The notes under the pieces: generated by a model
Seen by the model: the letters and a program-made list of their open reading frames with translations, nothing else
The model's database searches: none
Told to the model about the DNA's origin: nothing
Made by a program: the position numbers and the translations under genes
Shown: one piece after another, positions 8,137-17,100 of the stretch
How the letters are laid out: each line of letters opens with the position of its first letter
How positions within the stretch are numbered: the first letter of the stretch is position 1
Assembly (NCBI RefSeq): GCF_033971905.1
Contig: NZ_JALBUT010000004.1
Span: forward strand, 170,922 to 234,921
Length of the DNA stretch: 64,000 nt
Direction of reading: 5' to 3'
From: Intestinicryptomonas porci
Lineage (GTDB): Bacteria > Verrucomicrobiota > Verrucomicrobiia > Opitutales > Intestinicryptomonadaceae

Positions 8137-8167
8137 AAAAGTGCGGCATTTTTTTTGCCGCGCTTTT
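8137..8167 (-). terminator. terminator of the GH92 gene
   Basis: Stem GCGGCA/TGCCGC (8143-8148 with 8156-8161), extended by an A run and T run. On the minus strand it ends in seven T residues, 37 bp past the GH92 stop. Confidence 0.8.
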
Positions 8168-8203
8168 GATTGCAGCACATTCTAAAATCTTCAAATTTCT
8201 GTT

Positions 8204-10456
8204 TTATCTTAATTCGCTTTTGTTCGGTCTTTCAGACATTTCAAATTCAAGAACCGCTCCCGATTTCAGCTTGTCATGCGTGATATTTAGCTTTTCATGG
8301 TTTTCCCCGTTTATTTTAAGGGATTTTACATACTTGTTTTCCCTCGAATTGTTCTTTGCGATTATCTTGATTTTTTCGCCGTTTTCAAGCGCGATTTCCG
8401 CTTCTTCGAAAAACGGAGAGCCAATTTGGTAAGTCGGCTTTCCGACGTCAGGATAAAGCCCCAACATGCTCCATACGACAAACGCGCTCATCGCTCCGCC
8501 GTCCTCGTCGCCCGGAACGCCCATCAAGTCGTCTCTAAACCAAGTGTAAACAAGCGCGCGCACCGCCTTTTGGGTCTTCCACCCCTTCCCTATCCTGTTG
8601 TACAAATACGGGATGTGAAAAGACGGCTCGTTTCCCATTGAAAACTGCCCGACATTGCCCGTTTGGTCGGGAGCATGGTTTCCCCAAAATCGCCATTTCG
8701 GAAGCCCCGTCGGAGTATGGAATGTGTCGTCCAAATTTTTCTCGAAATTTTCCGCTCCGCCCATCAAGCCGACCAAATCGAGATGCGGAGCGTCCCAGCG
8801 GTAGGTCCACGCATTGTTTTCGTCGTAATAATCCCGAAAGCCCAAGCCGCCTGAAATTCGATAATCGAAAGGCTCGATAAAGTTGCCATCAAAATCTTTA
8901 GGATGGAAAAATCCCGTTTTTTTATTGAACAAATTTTCGGCGTTTTTGGCGCGATAAAAAAAGAGCTTTTTGTTTTCCGAAAAATTGCCGCCCGTTTGTT
9001 TTGGGAAATCCCTTTCAAAACATTCCAGCATTTTGTATGCGCACCAGTCGTCAAAACTCGCCGCAAGCGTCACCGCAACCGACTGGCGTTTTTCAAATGT
9101 ATTTACTTCCGACACGCTTTCCGCTTCTCCCTGTTTTAGCGCGGGAAAATATCCGTTTTTTGAATAAAAATCGTCCAAAACAGTGCGATGCCCGCGATGC
9201 CACGGAATAATGCTTTCAGTCAAAAGAGTGTTGATGGAAAGCGAAACTGCCGCCTTGAAATCAAAGCCTCTGACGCCTTTTTGATAGGCGTCCAAAAAGC
9301 TTGCCACAACGTGATTGCCGTTCATTGCGTGGGCGTCGCCGAAAATCTGCGGAAAAGTCGGCAGCCATTTTTCGGAAGTCTGGTTTGCCATATCAATGTA
9401 GCTTTGCAACATTTGCGCCTCTTTTGAAGGCTCCAATAGGACGCGCAAGGGATGCGATGTGCGGTAAGTATCCCATATCCAGTCGTCGCAATAAAAGGGC
9501 TTGTCGGTTTCATGAACCGAATTGTCGTATGCGCTGTAATACCTGCCGTATTCGCTAAAATCAATCATGCGCTCGAATGTGCGCCAAAACGAAGTGTAAA
9601 AGACGCGCTTCATCTCTTCGTCGCAGGATTTTATTTTTATTTTTGAAAGGGCTTCGTTCCAGATTTTATTGCCGTTTTCCTTTAATTTTTCGATGTCAAA
9701 ATCGGCAATTTCCCTTTTCAAATTATTTTGCGCGCTTTCAAAATCTATGAATGAAATCCCGTATTTTACCGAAACTTTTTGAATTTCGCTTCCAAAATCC
9801 AAAACAGCGTCAGCCCCGAGCTTTGCGACAAACGGCTTCGAGGGCTTCAATAGCGGATTTTTTTCAGGCTTGCGGGTAAAATGATATATTTTTACGTCTT
9901 TGGGCTCGGCATCGAACTCCAACGAAACGTACATTTTAACATTGTCTGCCTTGCCCGTGTTTTGAATTAAATTTATCCTGTTTTTTTCAAATTTGATTTC
10001 GCCGCTATCGACTCTTATGCGGATTTTGCGGACTTCCCCCGCGGGAGAATTTGAAAAATCGAAAGCATAAAGCGCGCTTTTAAAAGACGGCGCAAACTCA
10101 ACGCCTATTTCCTGCCCGTCCAAAATGGCAAAATACGAATAAGGCGAAATTTTTTCATTGTCCAAAGTCGAAACTTCGGGAACGGATTTTCCGACAAACG
10201 GCAAAATTCCGTTGCCCGAAAATATGTTGCGGTGCGACGGAGAAACAAGAGAAAAATCTTCAACAACCCAAGTCGCAAAATCCTGCCTTTTCGGATAAAC
10301 CCTGAGCATGGAGTGCGGAAGCTGGATTGTCGGCAGGCTCGGCACAAGTGTATGGCTTATGTTGCCCATGTAGGGATTTACATATTTTACATAATCTTCT
10401 TGCGCGAAAATTTCGCAAGATAACATAATTAAAAAACAAAAAACCACCCTTTTCAT
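8204..10456 (-). CDS. exported GH92 family alpha-mannosidase
   Basis: The 750-residue protein begins with a signal peptide (MKRVVFCFLIMLSCEIFAQ); the LSC could alternatively be a lipobox. GH92 enzymes are calcium-dependent exo-alpha-mannosidases, often alpha-1,2-specific. Family signatures seen are YVNPYMGN near the mature N-terminus, WDTYRTSHPL, GNEPSFH near residue 607 and GDEDGGAMSAF near 648, the last containing the acidic residues that act as base in characterised members. The N-terminal beta domain (residues 20-250) is more divergent than in the second GH92 of this window, so linkage specificity may differ. It is transcribed divergently from the PEP-CTERM protein gene, 100 bp away, and has its own terminator. 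Confidence 0.9.
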   Translation of the reverse strand: MKRVVFCFLIMLSCEIFAQEDYVKYVNPYMGNISHTLVPSLPTIQLPHSMLRVYPKRQDFATWVVEDFSLVSPSHRNIFSGNGILPFVGKSVPEVSTLDNEKISPYSYFAILDGQEIGVEFAPSFKSALYAFDFSNSPAGEVRKIRIRVDSGEIKFEKNRINLIQNTGKADNVKMYVSLEFDAEPKDVKIYHFTRKPEKNPLLKPSKPFVAKLGADAVLDFGSEIQKVSVKYGISFIDFESAQNNLKREIADFDIEKLKENGNKIWNEALSKIKIKSCDEEMKRVFYTSFWRTFERMIDFSEYGRYYSAYDNSVHETDKPFYCDDWIWDTYRTSHPLRVLLEPSKEAQMLQSYIDMANQTSEKWLPTFPQIFGDAHAMNGNHVVASFLDAYQKGVRGFDFKAAVSLSINTLLTESIIPWHRGHRTVLDDFYSKNGYFPALKQGEAESVSEVNTFEKRQSVAVTLAASFDDWCAYKMLECFERDFPKQTGGNFSENKKLFFYRAKNAENLFNKKTGFFHPKDFDGNFIEPFDYRISGGLGFRDYYDENNAWTYRWDAPHLDLVGLMGGAENFEKNLDDTFHTPTGLPKWRFWGNHAPDQTGNVGQFSMGNEPSFHIPYLYNRIGKGWKTQKAVRALVYTWFRDDLMGVPGDEDGGAMSAFVVWSMLGLYPDVGKPTYQIGSPFFEEAEIALENGEKIKIIAKNNSRENKYVKSLKINGENHEKLNITHDKLKSGAVLEFEMSERPNKSELR

Positions 10457-10520
10457 AAAAATTTGAAAATAAAAAATAACCGATTTGTCGCAAGCAAAAT
10501 CAAATAAATATTTTTATTGC

Positions 10521-10548
10521 TTGACGAGTTGCGTTTTTTCATTAAAAA
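10521..10548 (+). promoter_or_regulatory. candidate promoter of the PEP-CTERM gene
   Basis: TTGACG (10521-10526), 16 bp, then TAAAAA (10543-10548). The same layout with a 16-bp spacer precedes prs and the tRNA gene. An inverted repeat CAAGCAA (10491-10497)/TTGCTTG (10517-10523) overlaps the -35 box and could be an operator shared with the divergent GH92 gene. Confidence 0.4.
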
Positions 10549-10556
10549 ATAAATTT

Positions 10557-12029
10557 ATGAAGTTAAAAACTTTATTTTATGCCTCTTTAATATTTACAGG
10601 CGTCTCAACAGGGCTTTTCGCCGCAGACATATGGCGCGCCCCCACCGAAGACGCTCCAGACGGAGATTGGACTGACGGTACTACTTGGGCAAGCGGAAAT
10701 GTTCCGACAAGTTCCGATACCGCCAAAATCGACAAGCTCGAATCCAATACCTATTCCAATTCCGATGTCTCAGTCGGGCGTCTGGATTTGTTTACCGGAA
10801 ATGTGATTGTTTCGGGAGGGACATTTTCGACCTCGGTTTCAATGGTTCGTGCGGGAACCCTCACGATAAGCGGAACGGCAAATTTTCAAACGACATCTGC
10901 ATTTAATTCGGGCGACGGGCAAGACCATAGATATATTAGCGAAAACAAAACCGTTATAAATGTTTACGACGACGCCAAAGTTACCGACAAAAATTGGGGC
11001 GTTTTGATTGGTGAAGAAGCAAATACAATAGATTCCGTAGCCAATTTTTACGGCAATTCCGTAATTACGACAGGCAACAACAATGGCGTGAAAATCGGCA
11101 ATTCGCGAACATGGGCGGAATCTGCTACGGCGAAATCCACTTTGAATGTATTTGAAAATTCCACGGTAAACGCCTCCACTCTTTATCTCTATAAAAATGC
11201 GGAATTGAACGTTTACGGAGACGCCATTTTTAACGCGTCAAACAAGGCTTATTTGGGCGACACGAAAACTAATACGGTTGCCAAGGTCAATTTAAAGGGC
11301 AATTCCGTAATGAATTTGAAAAGCTACTCTTTCATTTCCAATGCGGCAATAGTAACAGTCAGCGAAAACGCAACTTTGAATTTCACGCAAGACCTGTTTG
11401 TCGGAACTGCGGACAACAGAAGTTCCACCAATACTACCTCAGGGCATCTTATATTAAAGGATACTGCAAAACTTAACGCGCCAAGCTGTACTTTGATAAT
11501 GTACGGCAATGATTCCACAATCGAGCTTCACGGCTCCAACATAAAACCTGCCGACGGACAATCTTACATGGTAAACCGCCTCGGTATTACCGAACAGGCC
11601 GACAGCATCGGAACGGGAGGCACAATTAAATTTGTCGCCGACCAAAACGGCATCTCTACGTTTAAAGCGGGCTGGATAGAATATAACAATTCCACCGCGC
11701 AAACGGGATACGCCTTGGAGCTTGATTTCACAAACTTTGCACCTGCGGACGGCGAAGGAACATATTCTTTTAACGTTATTTCCTCGGTAAACAACTGGAA
11801 CGGAAGAGAAGCCAGCATTATGCAAAACTATTTTACTGAAGCCGAAATCGGCAACGAAGATCTTGTAAAAATAATAAAGGCAAACGATGCCGACTCTTAC
11901 GAATTCTTTATAGCCGACGGAGGCAGAACATTCGGCATAACATATAATTATGTTCCCGAACCCTCGACATACGCGGCGATTTTCGGCGCGATTGCACTTG
12001 CGTTTGCGGCATACCGCAGAAGAAAGTAA
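10557..12029 (+). CDS. secreted beta-helix-like protein with PEP-CTERM sorting tail
   Basis: A 490-residue exported protein of unknown role. The start at 10557 is preferred because it begins a clean signal peptide (MKLKTLFYASLIFTGVSTG..FA, cleavage before ADIW). The body is rich in Asn, Thr, Ser and Gly with repeated strand-turn units such as LNVFENSTVNASTLYL and AELNVYGDAIFNAS, as in autotransporter-like beta helices. It ends with VPEPSTYAAIFGAIAL, a hydrophobic helix and RRRK, the signal recognised by exosortase. Proteins of this type are abundant in Opitutae and usually cell-surface or matrix components. It lies between a GH92 gene and the exported RpiB-like gene. Confidence 0.9.
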   Translation: MKLKTLFYASLIFTGVSTGLFAADIWRAPTEDAPDGDWTDGTTWASGNVPTSSDTAKIDKLESNTYSNSDVSVGRLDLFTGNVIVSGGTFSTSVSMVRAGTLTISGTANFQTTSAFNSGDGQDHRYISENKTVINVYDDAKVTDKNWGVLIGEEANTIDSVANFYGNSVITTGNNNGVKIGNSRTWAESATAKSTLNVFENSTVNASTLYLYKNAELNVYGDAIFNASNKAYLGDTKTNTVAKVNLKGNSVMNLKSYSFISNAAIVTVSENATLNFTQDLFVGTADNRSSTNTTSGHLILKDTAKLNAPSCTLIMYGNDSTIELHGSNIKPADGQSYMVNRLGITEQADSIGTGGTIKFVADQNGISTFKAGWIEYNNSTAQTGYALELDFTNFAPADGEGTYSFNVISSVNNWNGREASIMQNYFTEAEIGNEDLVKIIKANDADSYEFFIADGGRTFGITYNYVPEPSTYAAIFGAIALAFAAYRRRK

Positions 12030-12054
12030 GTCTTAATATAACAAGAATTTTAAG

Positions 12055-12078
12055 CCCTTCGTTTCGGAGGGTTTTTTT
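12055..12078 (+). terminator. terminator of the PEP-CTERM gene
   Basis: Stem CCCTTCG/CGGAGGG with a TTT loop (12055-12061 with 12065-12071, one G-T pair) followed by seven T. Confidence 0.75.
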
Positions 12079-12150
12079 GTGCCATAAAAATCTTGTACTG
12101 AAACGATTTTTTTATATTTTGAAAAAAAATTTTAACAATAAAAAGATATT

Positions 12151-12720
12151 ATGAAAAAGCTAAAAACCGTTATTTTCGCCCTGTTTTTATCAATAACGCT
12201 GATTGCAATACAGGCACAATCTGCATTTGCAATGACACCACGCCCCGGAACCGCCGTTTTGGCGTCAGACCCAAGCGGGCTTGCGCTTAAAAACGCCGTA
12301 AAGGAACTCCTGCTTCAACAAGGTTTTAAAGTGAAAGATTTGACGGGTGAAGAACGCCAAAACTATTTTGACGTCGGATTTAATTTGGGAAAGGAAATGT
12401 CCGAAAACGACTACGATTTCGGATTTGTATTTTGCGGCACGGGCATGGGGGTGAATTTGGTCGCCAACAAATTCAGCGGCGTATTCTGCGCCCTCTGCGA
12501 AAGCGTTGAGACAGCCAGGCTTTCTCGCGTGGTAAACAATGCAAACGTTCTTGCAATGGGTGGAAAAATCGTAAATCCAGAAAAGGCAAAAGAAATGGCA
12601 CTTGCGTTTATTTCAACAGACTTTGCGAAAGACAACGACTTTCTAAACAAATCCTATAACCGCGTTGTAGAGCTATCAAAGGAAATTGCCGAAATAAACG
12701 CAAAATCTTCTAAAAAATAA
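12151..12720 (+). CDS. exported RpiB/LacA/LacB-like protein with altered active site
   Basis: Residues 1-27 form a signal peptide (VIFALFLSITLIAIQAQSAFA); the remaining 160 residues follow the fold of RpiB/LacAB sugar-phosphate isomerases, which are normally cytoplasmic. Conserved: Asp40 in the opening strand, Cys95 in FCGTGMG (the catalytic Cys66 of E. coli RpiB), ANKFSG, and NNANVLAMGGK. Changed: His10 of E. coli RpiB (motif CDH) is Pro41, and His99 (RQHND) is Val128, with the Cys-to-His spacing of 33 residues kept. Ordinary ribose-5-phosphate isomerase activity is therefore doubtful. Its stop overlaps the start of the alpha/beta hydrolase gene (TAATG), so both are translated together and probably act in the periplasm on the same substrate. 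Confidence 0.8.
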   Translation: MKKLKTVIFALFLSITLIAIQAQSAFAMTPRPGTAVLASDPSGLALKNAVKELLLQQGFKVKDLTGEERQNYFDVGFNLGKEMSENDYDFGFVFCGTGMGVNLVANKFSGVFCALCESVETARLSRVVNNANVLAMGGKIVNPEKAKEMALAFISTDFAKDNDFLNKSYNRVVELSKEIAEINAKSSKK

Positions 12721-13517
12721 TGTACGCAAAATTCTGCCTGATTTTAACGCTTCTATGCGCCGCCCCATTCGCGCTTGCGGAAATAAAAGTGCGCCCTTCG
12801 ATAGACGAAGCCACTGCAAATTCTGCGCAGTGGAACGGATTTAAAAAGACAAATTTTAAAGTGGGAAATTGCGCGGCATTCATCGTTGAACCGGAAACTC
12901 CGCGTAAAGACAAGGCGTGAGTATTGCGCCCTGCATGGTGGGGGGCTTTTGCAAATGCCGACCACGAACTTTTGAAGCAGGGTTTTTATGTGGCATTCGT
13001 TGACATGTCCTACACGGGCGCAAGCGAAGAAGCCATGAAAATTTTGGACAATATGTACGATGTCTGCACAAAAAAATACGGCTTGTCAAAAAAAGCAACT
13101 CTCGAAGGATTGAGCAGAGGCGGGCTTTCAAGCCTGATGTGGGCAAACCGTTCGCCGCAAAAACTCGCCTGTGTCTATGTTGACAATCCCGTTTGCGACG
13201 TAATGACAATATCCCCGAATTTCATAGAGGAAATACGCAGGGAATGGGGCTTGGAGAATATGCAAAACTTCAAGGGAAGCCCTATTCACAACTATAAAAA
13301 ACTTGCAAAAAGCAAAGTCCCCGTGCTTTTCATTGCGGGGCTTTTGGACGAAACAGTGCCGAACGCCACAAACGCAAAGCCGTACGTCGAAGCTTTCAAA
13401 AAAGCGAAGGGCTCGATAAAATATGTTGGGAAACCCGACGGCAAACACCATCCGCACGGCTTGCAAAATCCCGCACTGATTGTGGATTTCATAAAATCGG
13501 CGTACGGCAAAATCTAA
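12720..13517 (+). pseudogene. exported alpha/beta hydrolase interrupted by in-frame UGA
   Basis: One continuous frame of 265 codons encodes a signal peptide (MYAKFCLILTLLCAAPFALA) and an alpha/beta hydrolase, with a single TGA at 12918-12920 (codon 67). Downstream of it the frame continues with WWGAFANADHELLKQGFYVAF, nucleophile motif GLSRGG (Ser near 131), an acidic residue in GLLDETVP (near 210) and a His in KHHPHGL (near 243-246). In relatives as I recall them, this position lies in a P-W-V-W-R motif, so the stop replaces Trp (TGG to TGA). Other genes here end in TGA, so code reassignment is unlikely. A nonsense mutation, strain polymorphism or sequencing error are the main options. The start overlaps the stop of the RpiB-like gene. 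Confidence 0.8.
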
Positions 13518-13521
13518 TCTT

Positions 13522-13551
13522 AAAAATCCGCAGACAATGCGGATTTTTTTT
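13522..13551 (+). terminator. terminator of the RpiB-like/hydrolase unit
   Basis: Stem AATCCGCA/TGCGGATT (extended by A and T runs, 13522-13532 with 13538-13548), 5-nt loop, followed by T residues. Confidence 0.85.
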
Positions 13552-13585
13552 GTAATTTTAAAGAAGTTAATCCGATAAAAAAATT

Positions 13586-13909
13586 ATGAGTATTGAAAAA
13601 GTAAATTCACAAAATTTTGAACAAGTGTTGTCTGAAAATAAATTCGTGGTATTGGAAGCGTTTGCGACCTGGTGTGGATATTGCAAAATGTTTGCTCCTA
13701 CATTGGAAAGCGTCGCAAGTGAATTTCAAGGCAAAGTGAAATTTTGCAAGATAGACGCCGATGAAAACCAAGATTACATAGAAAGTTTGGGTGTTGATTT
13801 GTACCCCACCCTGCTATATTTTAAGGACGGAAAGCAAGTAAAGAAAGTACCGAACGTCTCCACAAAAGACGCCCTTCGTTCGGAAGTTGAAACACTTTGC
13901 AATTCTTAA
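13586..13909 (+). CDS. thioredoxin with WCGYC active site
   Basis: A 107-residue cytoplasmic thioredoxin-fold protein without a signal peptide. The redox motif is FATWCGYCKMF, with Tyr in place of the usual Pro of WCGPC, which in other families shifts redox potential; the cis-Pro loop is present in VDLYPTLLYFKDG. It reduces protein disulfides using two active-site cysteines. It stands alone between two terminators and is not in an operon with the exported genes upstream. The start lacks a Shine-Dalgarno sequence. Main or auxiliary thioredoxin cannot be decided from this window. Confidence 0.9.
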   Translation: MSIEKVNSQNFEQVLSENKFVVLEAFATWCGYCKMFAPTLESVASEFQGKVKFCKIDADENQDYIESLGVDLYPTLLYFKDGKQVKKVPNVSTKDALRSEVETLCNS

Positions 13910-13970
13910 AAACTTTTTTATCCATTCAAAACCAACAACTAAAAAGCCAAACAATTTAATGTGCCATAGT

Positions 13971-14005
13971 GAAAGTTGCAGGGCTTCCGTTTCTGCAACT
14001 TTTTT
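13971..14005 (+). terminator. terminator downstream of thioredoxin
   Basis: Stem AAAGTTGCAG (13972-13981) with CTGCAACTTT (13993-14002) followed by a T run. Confidence 0.75.
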
Positions 14006-14071
14006 ATGGAAAACTGCCTGTTTGAAGATGCGCAAAGGCATTAGGCGGAGTTGATTATACTCCTTGTTTTA

Positions 14072-14105
14072 TAAAAAACGGGAGACTGCAATTGCAATCT
14101 CCCGT
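14072..14105 (-). terminator. terminator of the GH2 gene
   Basis: Stem ACGGGAGA (14078-14085) with TCTCCCGT (14098-14105); the loop contains the palindrome TGCAATTGCA. On the minus strand it is followed by TTTTTT. It lies 33 bp past the GH2 stop. Confidence 0.8.
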
Positions 14106-14138
14106 GAAACTTTTATGTGAAGCTCGTTTTAAGGCAGA

Positions 14139-17100
14139 TTATTCAGCCGCCAAAACTTTGAGCATATTTGAAAGCAGACGCCCCGCGATTGGGTCCGTCA
14201 ACGCCTTATCGGTGCACATTTCAGAAACCAGCGCCTTGCCCTTGCCGTCATTTATCTGAATGAGCGGGAAACCTCGCATGGATTCTATTTTCTTTATGCG
14301 GTCTTCAGGCTTTCCTCCGTCGATGTAGGCGTGGATTTTCATCTGACCTGCAAGCTCTTTTACGTTTTCGTTGCGCACGATTTTCAATGTCGCGCTGCAA
14401 GCTTTCGGGATTTCACGCTTGTTGTTGTTGAAGTAGCGAAGCTGCATTTCGCCAATGCCGTTAAATACAGGATCGTCTTCTCGCTCCATTACGACAATAT
14501 CGCCTTCGGTCGGGATAATCCAGCTTGTGATGTATTCGGGATAGGTTTTCTTTGCCGCTTCCTTGCTGTTTAGAAACAAAATTCTGCCTCCCTTTTGCTG
14601 GAACGAGCGCAGGGCTTTCGCGTCTTCATCGGAAATATCGACGTTGCCGGAAATCACCAAAACGCTCGAATTTTTGGATTTAAGCAATTCTGCGACATTG
14701 TTTACCTTGCGATATTTCACGCCCAAGAAGTCCAGTTGGGATTTTGCGTCGTTGCCGTCCAAAAGCACAATGTCGCGCTTGGCTTTGAAGGGGGTTACGC
14801 TCCACTGTTTTTTGGCGATATTCAAGTCGTACCAATTTTGTGAAATCACCTTTCCGCCTTCCGAAAGCGAAAGCTTCAACTTGGCGGCAACCTTGCCTTT
14901 CACGTCGGGAATTTTAATTTCCGGCTCGATGTATTTGCGACCATAATATTCGATTTCCGGGAAGTTGACAGTTCCGCTTGCCAAAGACTTGCCAGCAACA
15001 TCAATTGACCAGTTCAATACTGTCGGCTTCAACGCTCTGCCCTTTTCGTTGTCGTTTACGACATAAATACGAGTGTGCAATTTTTCGCCCGAATAAACGT
15101 TTCTGCCCCAAAGCTCCGCGCTCACCAAGACGGGCTGCATTGCGCGCTTCATAGCAAAATATGTGGGATAAGGCTCAATGTTTTCGGCGTCGTAGCACTG
15201 CCTGAACCATGTCATGTACGCAAAGTGCATAATGCCCGAAGCCTTTTCGTTTGTCCTGCGCAAAGTTTCCGCAAGTTCGCCCGTAGTAAACGCCTGCGTC
15301 TTTAAGAAATAATCGGGATTTGCAAAGTCGTACGCCTTGTAGCCGATTAGAGTGAAGGGATTTTGGTGAATCAGCTGGTATGAGCGCGTCGGATGCCCCG
15401 TTTCGTTGTTGGGATAGCCCGTTGACATTTCCTGAGAAATCAAAGGTCTGCCTTCCGTCTTAAACGACTTTTGGAATTCGCCGTTGAAGAACTTGAAAAC
15501 CGTGTGGTCATACCAGTTGTAGTATGCGTGGTTGTCGTCTATGTCGCCATCGTCAACAGTGCTCATAAAATCCGCACCGAACCTGCGCAAACCGTTTTTA
15601 TGCATATAGTTGGAGTCGAAGCATATCGGGCGTGTCGGGTCGATTTTACGGGTTTCTTTCGTTACGTCGGAAATGATGGTAAACTTCTTCTTCGCCCTTT
15701 CCAAGTCCGCGTCGAGGTCGTAAAACTTCATTTCGTTGTTCGTTGTCCAGAAGAGTACTGATGGGTGGTTGCGATACTTTTTGATTACTTGCAGCCATTC
15801 GGTACGCCACAAATTCATTACGGCGTCGTTTGGAATGGGAGTTGAGTGAATCATAAGCCACGACCAAGTTCCCTCAAAGCTGATTCCTATGCCGTTTCTG
15901 TCGGCGGCGGAAACCCAAAGCTCGTTCCAAGGCGTTGTGTGTGTGCGGGTAATCTGCACATTGCCATCTTTCATCAAAGACATAAATTTATCCGCAAGCT
16001 TTTCGTCGTTCGGGCGAAGCGCAAACGGAATGTGGTTGCCGCCGCGCAACCAGAATTTGCGCCCGTTCAGATAAAGGAAGCCGTCCTTGCGCGCCTCGAA
16101 TGTGCGGAAGCCCGAAACAATGTTTAAAGAATCCAAAACGTTTTTGCCTGACGACAAAGCGAACTTGAAGTCGTACAAATTCGGAGTTGTCGGCTCCCAA
16201 AGTTTGGGCTTTAAGTTTTTGACGTCAAAAGTGAATGTCTTTTCTTCGCCCGCTTTCAAGGTCTGCCCTTTCAATACAGGGGCGGAAAAAATCGATTTGC
16301 CATCGGATTTATCGGCAATGTTGGCAAAAATGTCGAACGTGGTTTTTTTGCTTGAATTATTCTTTGCGGTAAGCTCGAAAGACGCCCCGTCAAGCGAAGG
16401 CTTTATAAAGACGTCTTCAATTCTGACAGGGTCGGTAATTACAAGCTTTACGGGCTGCCAAATTCCCGCGGGATTGTCGCCGTAGAAGCAGTGCGGAATG
16501 TCGGTTACGACTTCCTTGTTCGCCTGCTTGTCGTCCTTGTTGTCGCCGACATCTTTGCGGACAGAGGAATAGTAATTTTCCATGGCGTCGCTCGTCTGCG
16601 CCGCCGCGCCCTGAATGTCGCGGATAACTTTTACAACAATCAAATTTCTTCCGGCTTTCAATTTGCCCGTTGCGTCAACGTTGAAATCGCCGAACATGCC
16701 TATGTGCGAGCCTGCCAATTCGCCGTTTATGTAAACTTCGGCAGTTTTGGACACCGCGTCAAAGTGAAGCTCCAAATGCTTGCCTTCGATTTCCCTCGGA
16801 AGCTCCACCCACTGGCGATACCATGCCGCCCCTGTCTTCTTATAGTCGAAAGTGTAATTTTCGCAACGGTCGGTTTCTGACTGGTAATATTTGTCGGAAA
16901 CGCCCTTCGCTTCGTGCCCGTTCGCCGCTTTCATTGTTTCGCCGTGAAGCCAAATGCGGATGGGATTCCAAAAGCTCGGAACCTGCATGACATGCCAGTT
17001 GTTATCGTCAACGGAAGTCGAAACCGCCTTGGTCTTGTCGTTTAACTGGTATTCGGGCATAAAGAGCCAGTCTCCGTCAAGCGAAATTTCCGTGCGCGGC

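Noticed and set aside
7906..8169. Plus-strand reading frame of 87 codons across the inverted repeat
   Set aside because: Composition follows the AT-rich repeat region, no family resemblance, no ribosome site, and it runs through a minus-strand terminator hairpin.
12918..12920. Reassignment of UGA to Trp, or selenocysteine, to explain the interrupted hydrolase
   Set aside because: UGA ends two well-behaved genes at the expected length (22198-22200 and uvrC at 41824-41826), no other gene here has an internal UGA, and a Trp rather than Cys appears to be replaced.
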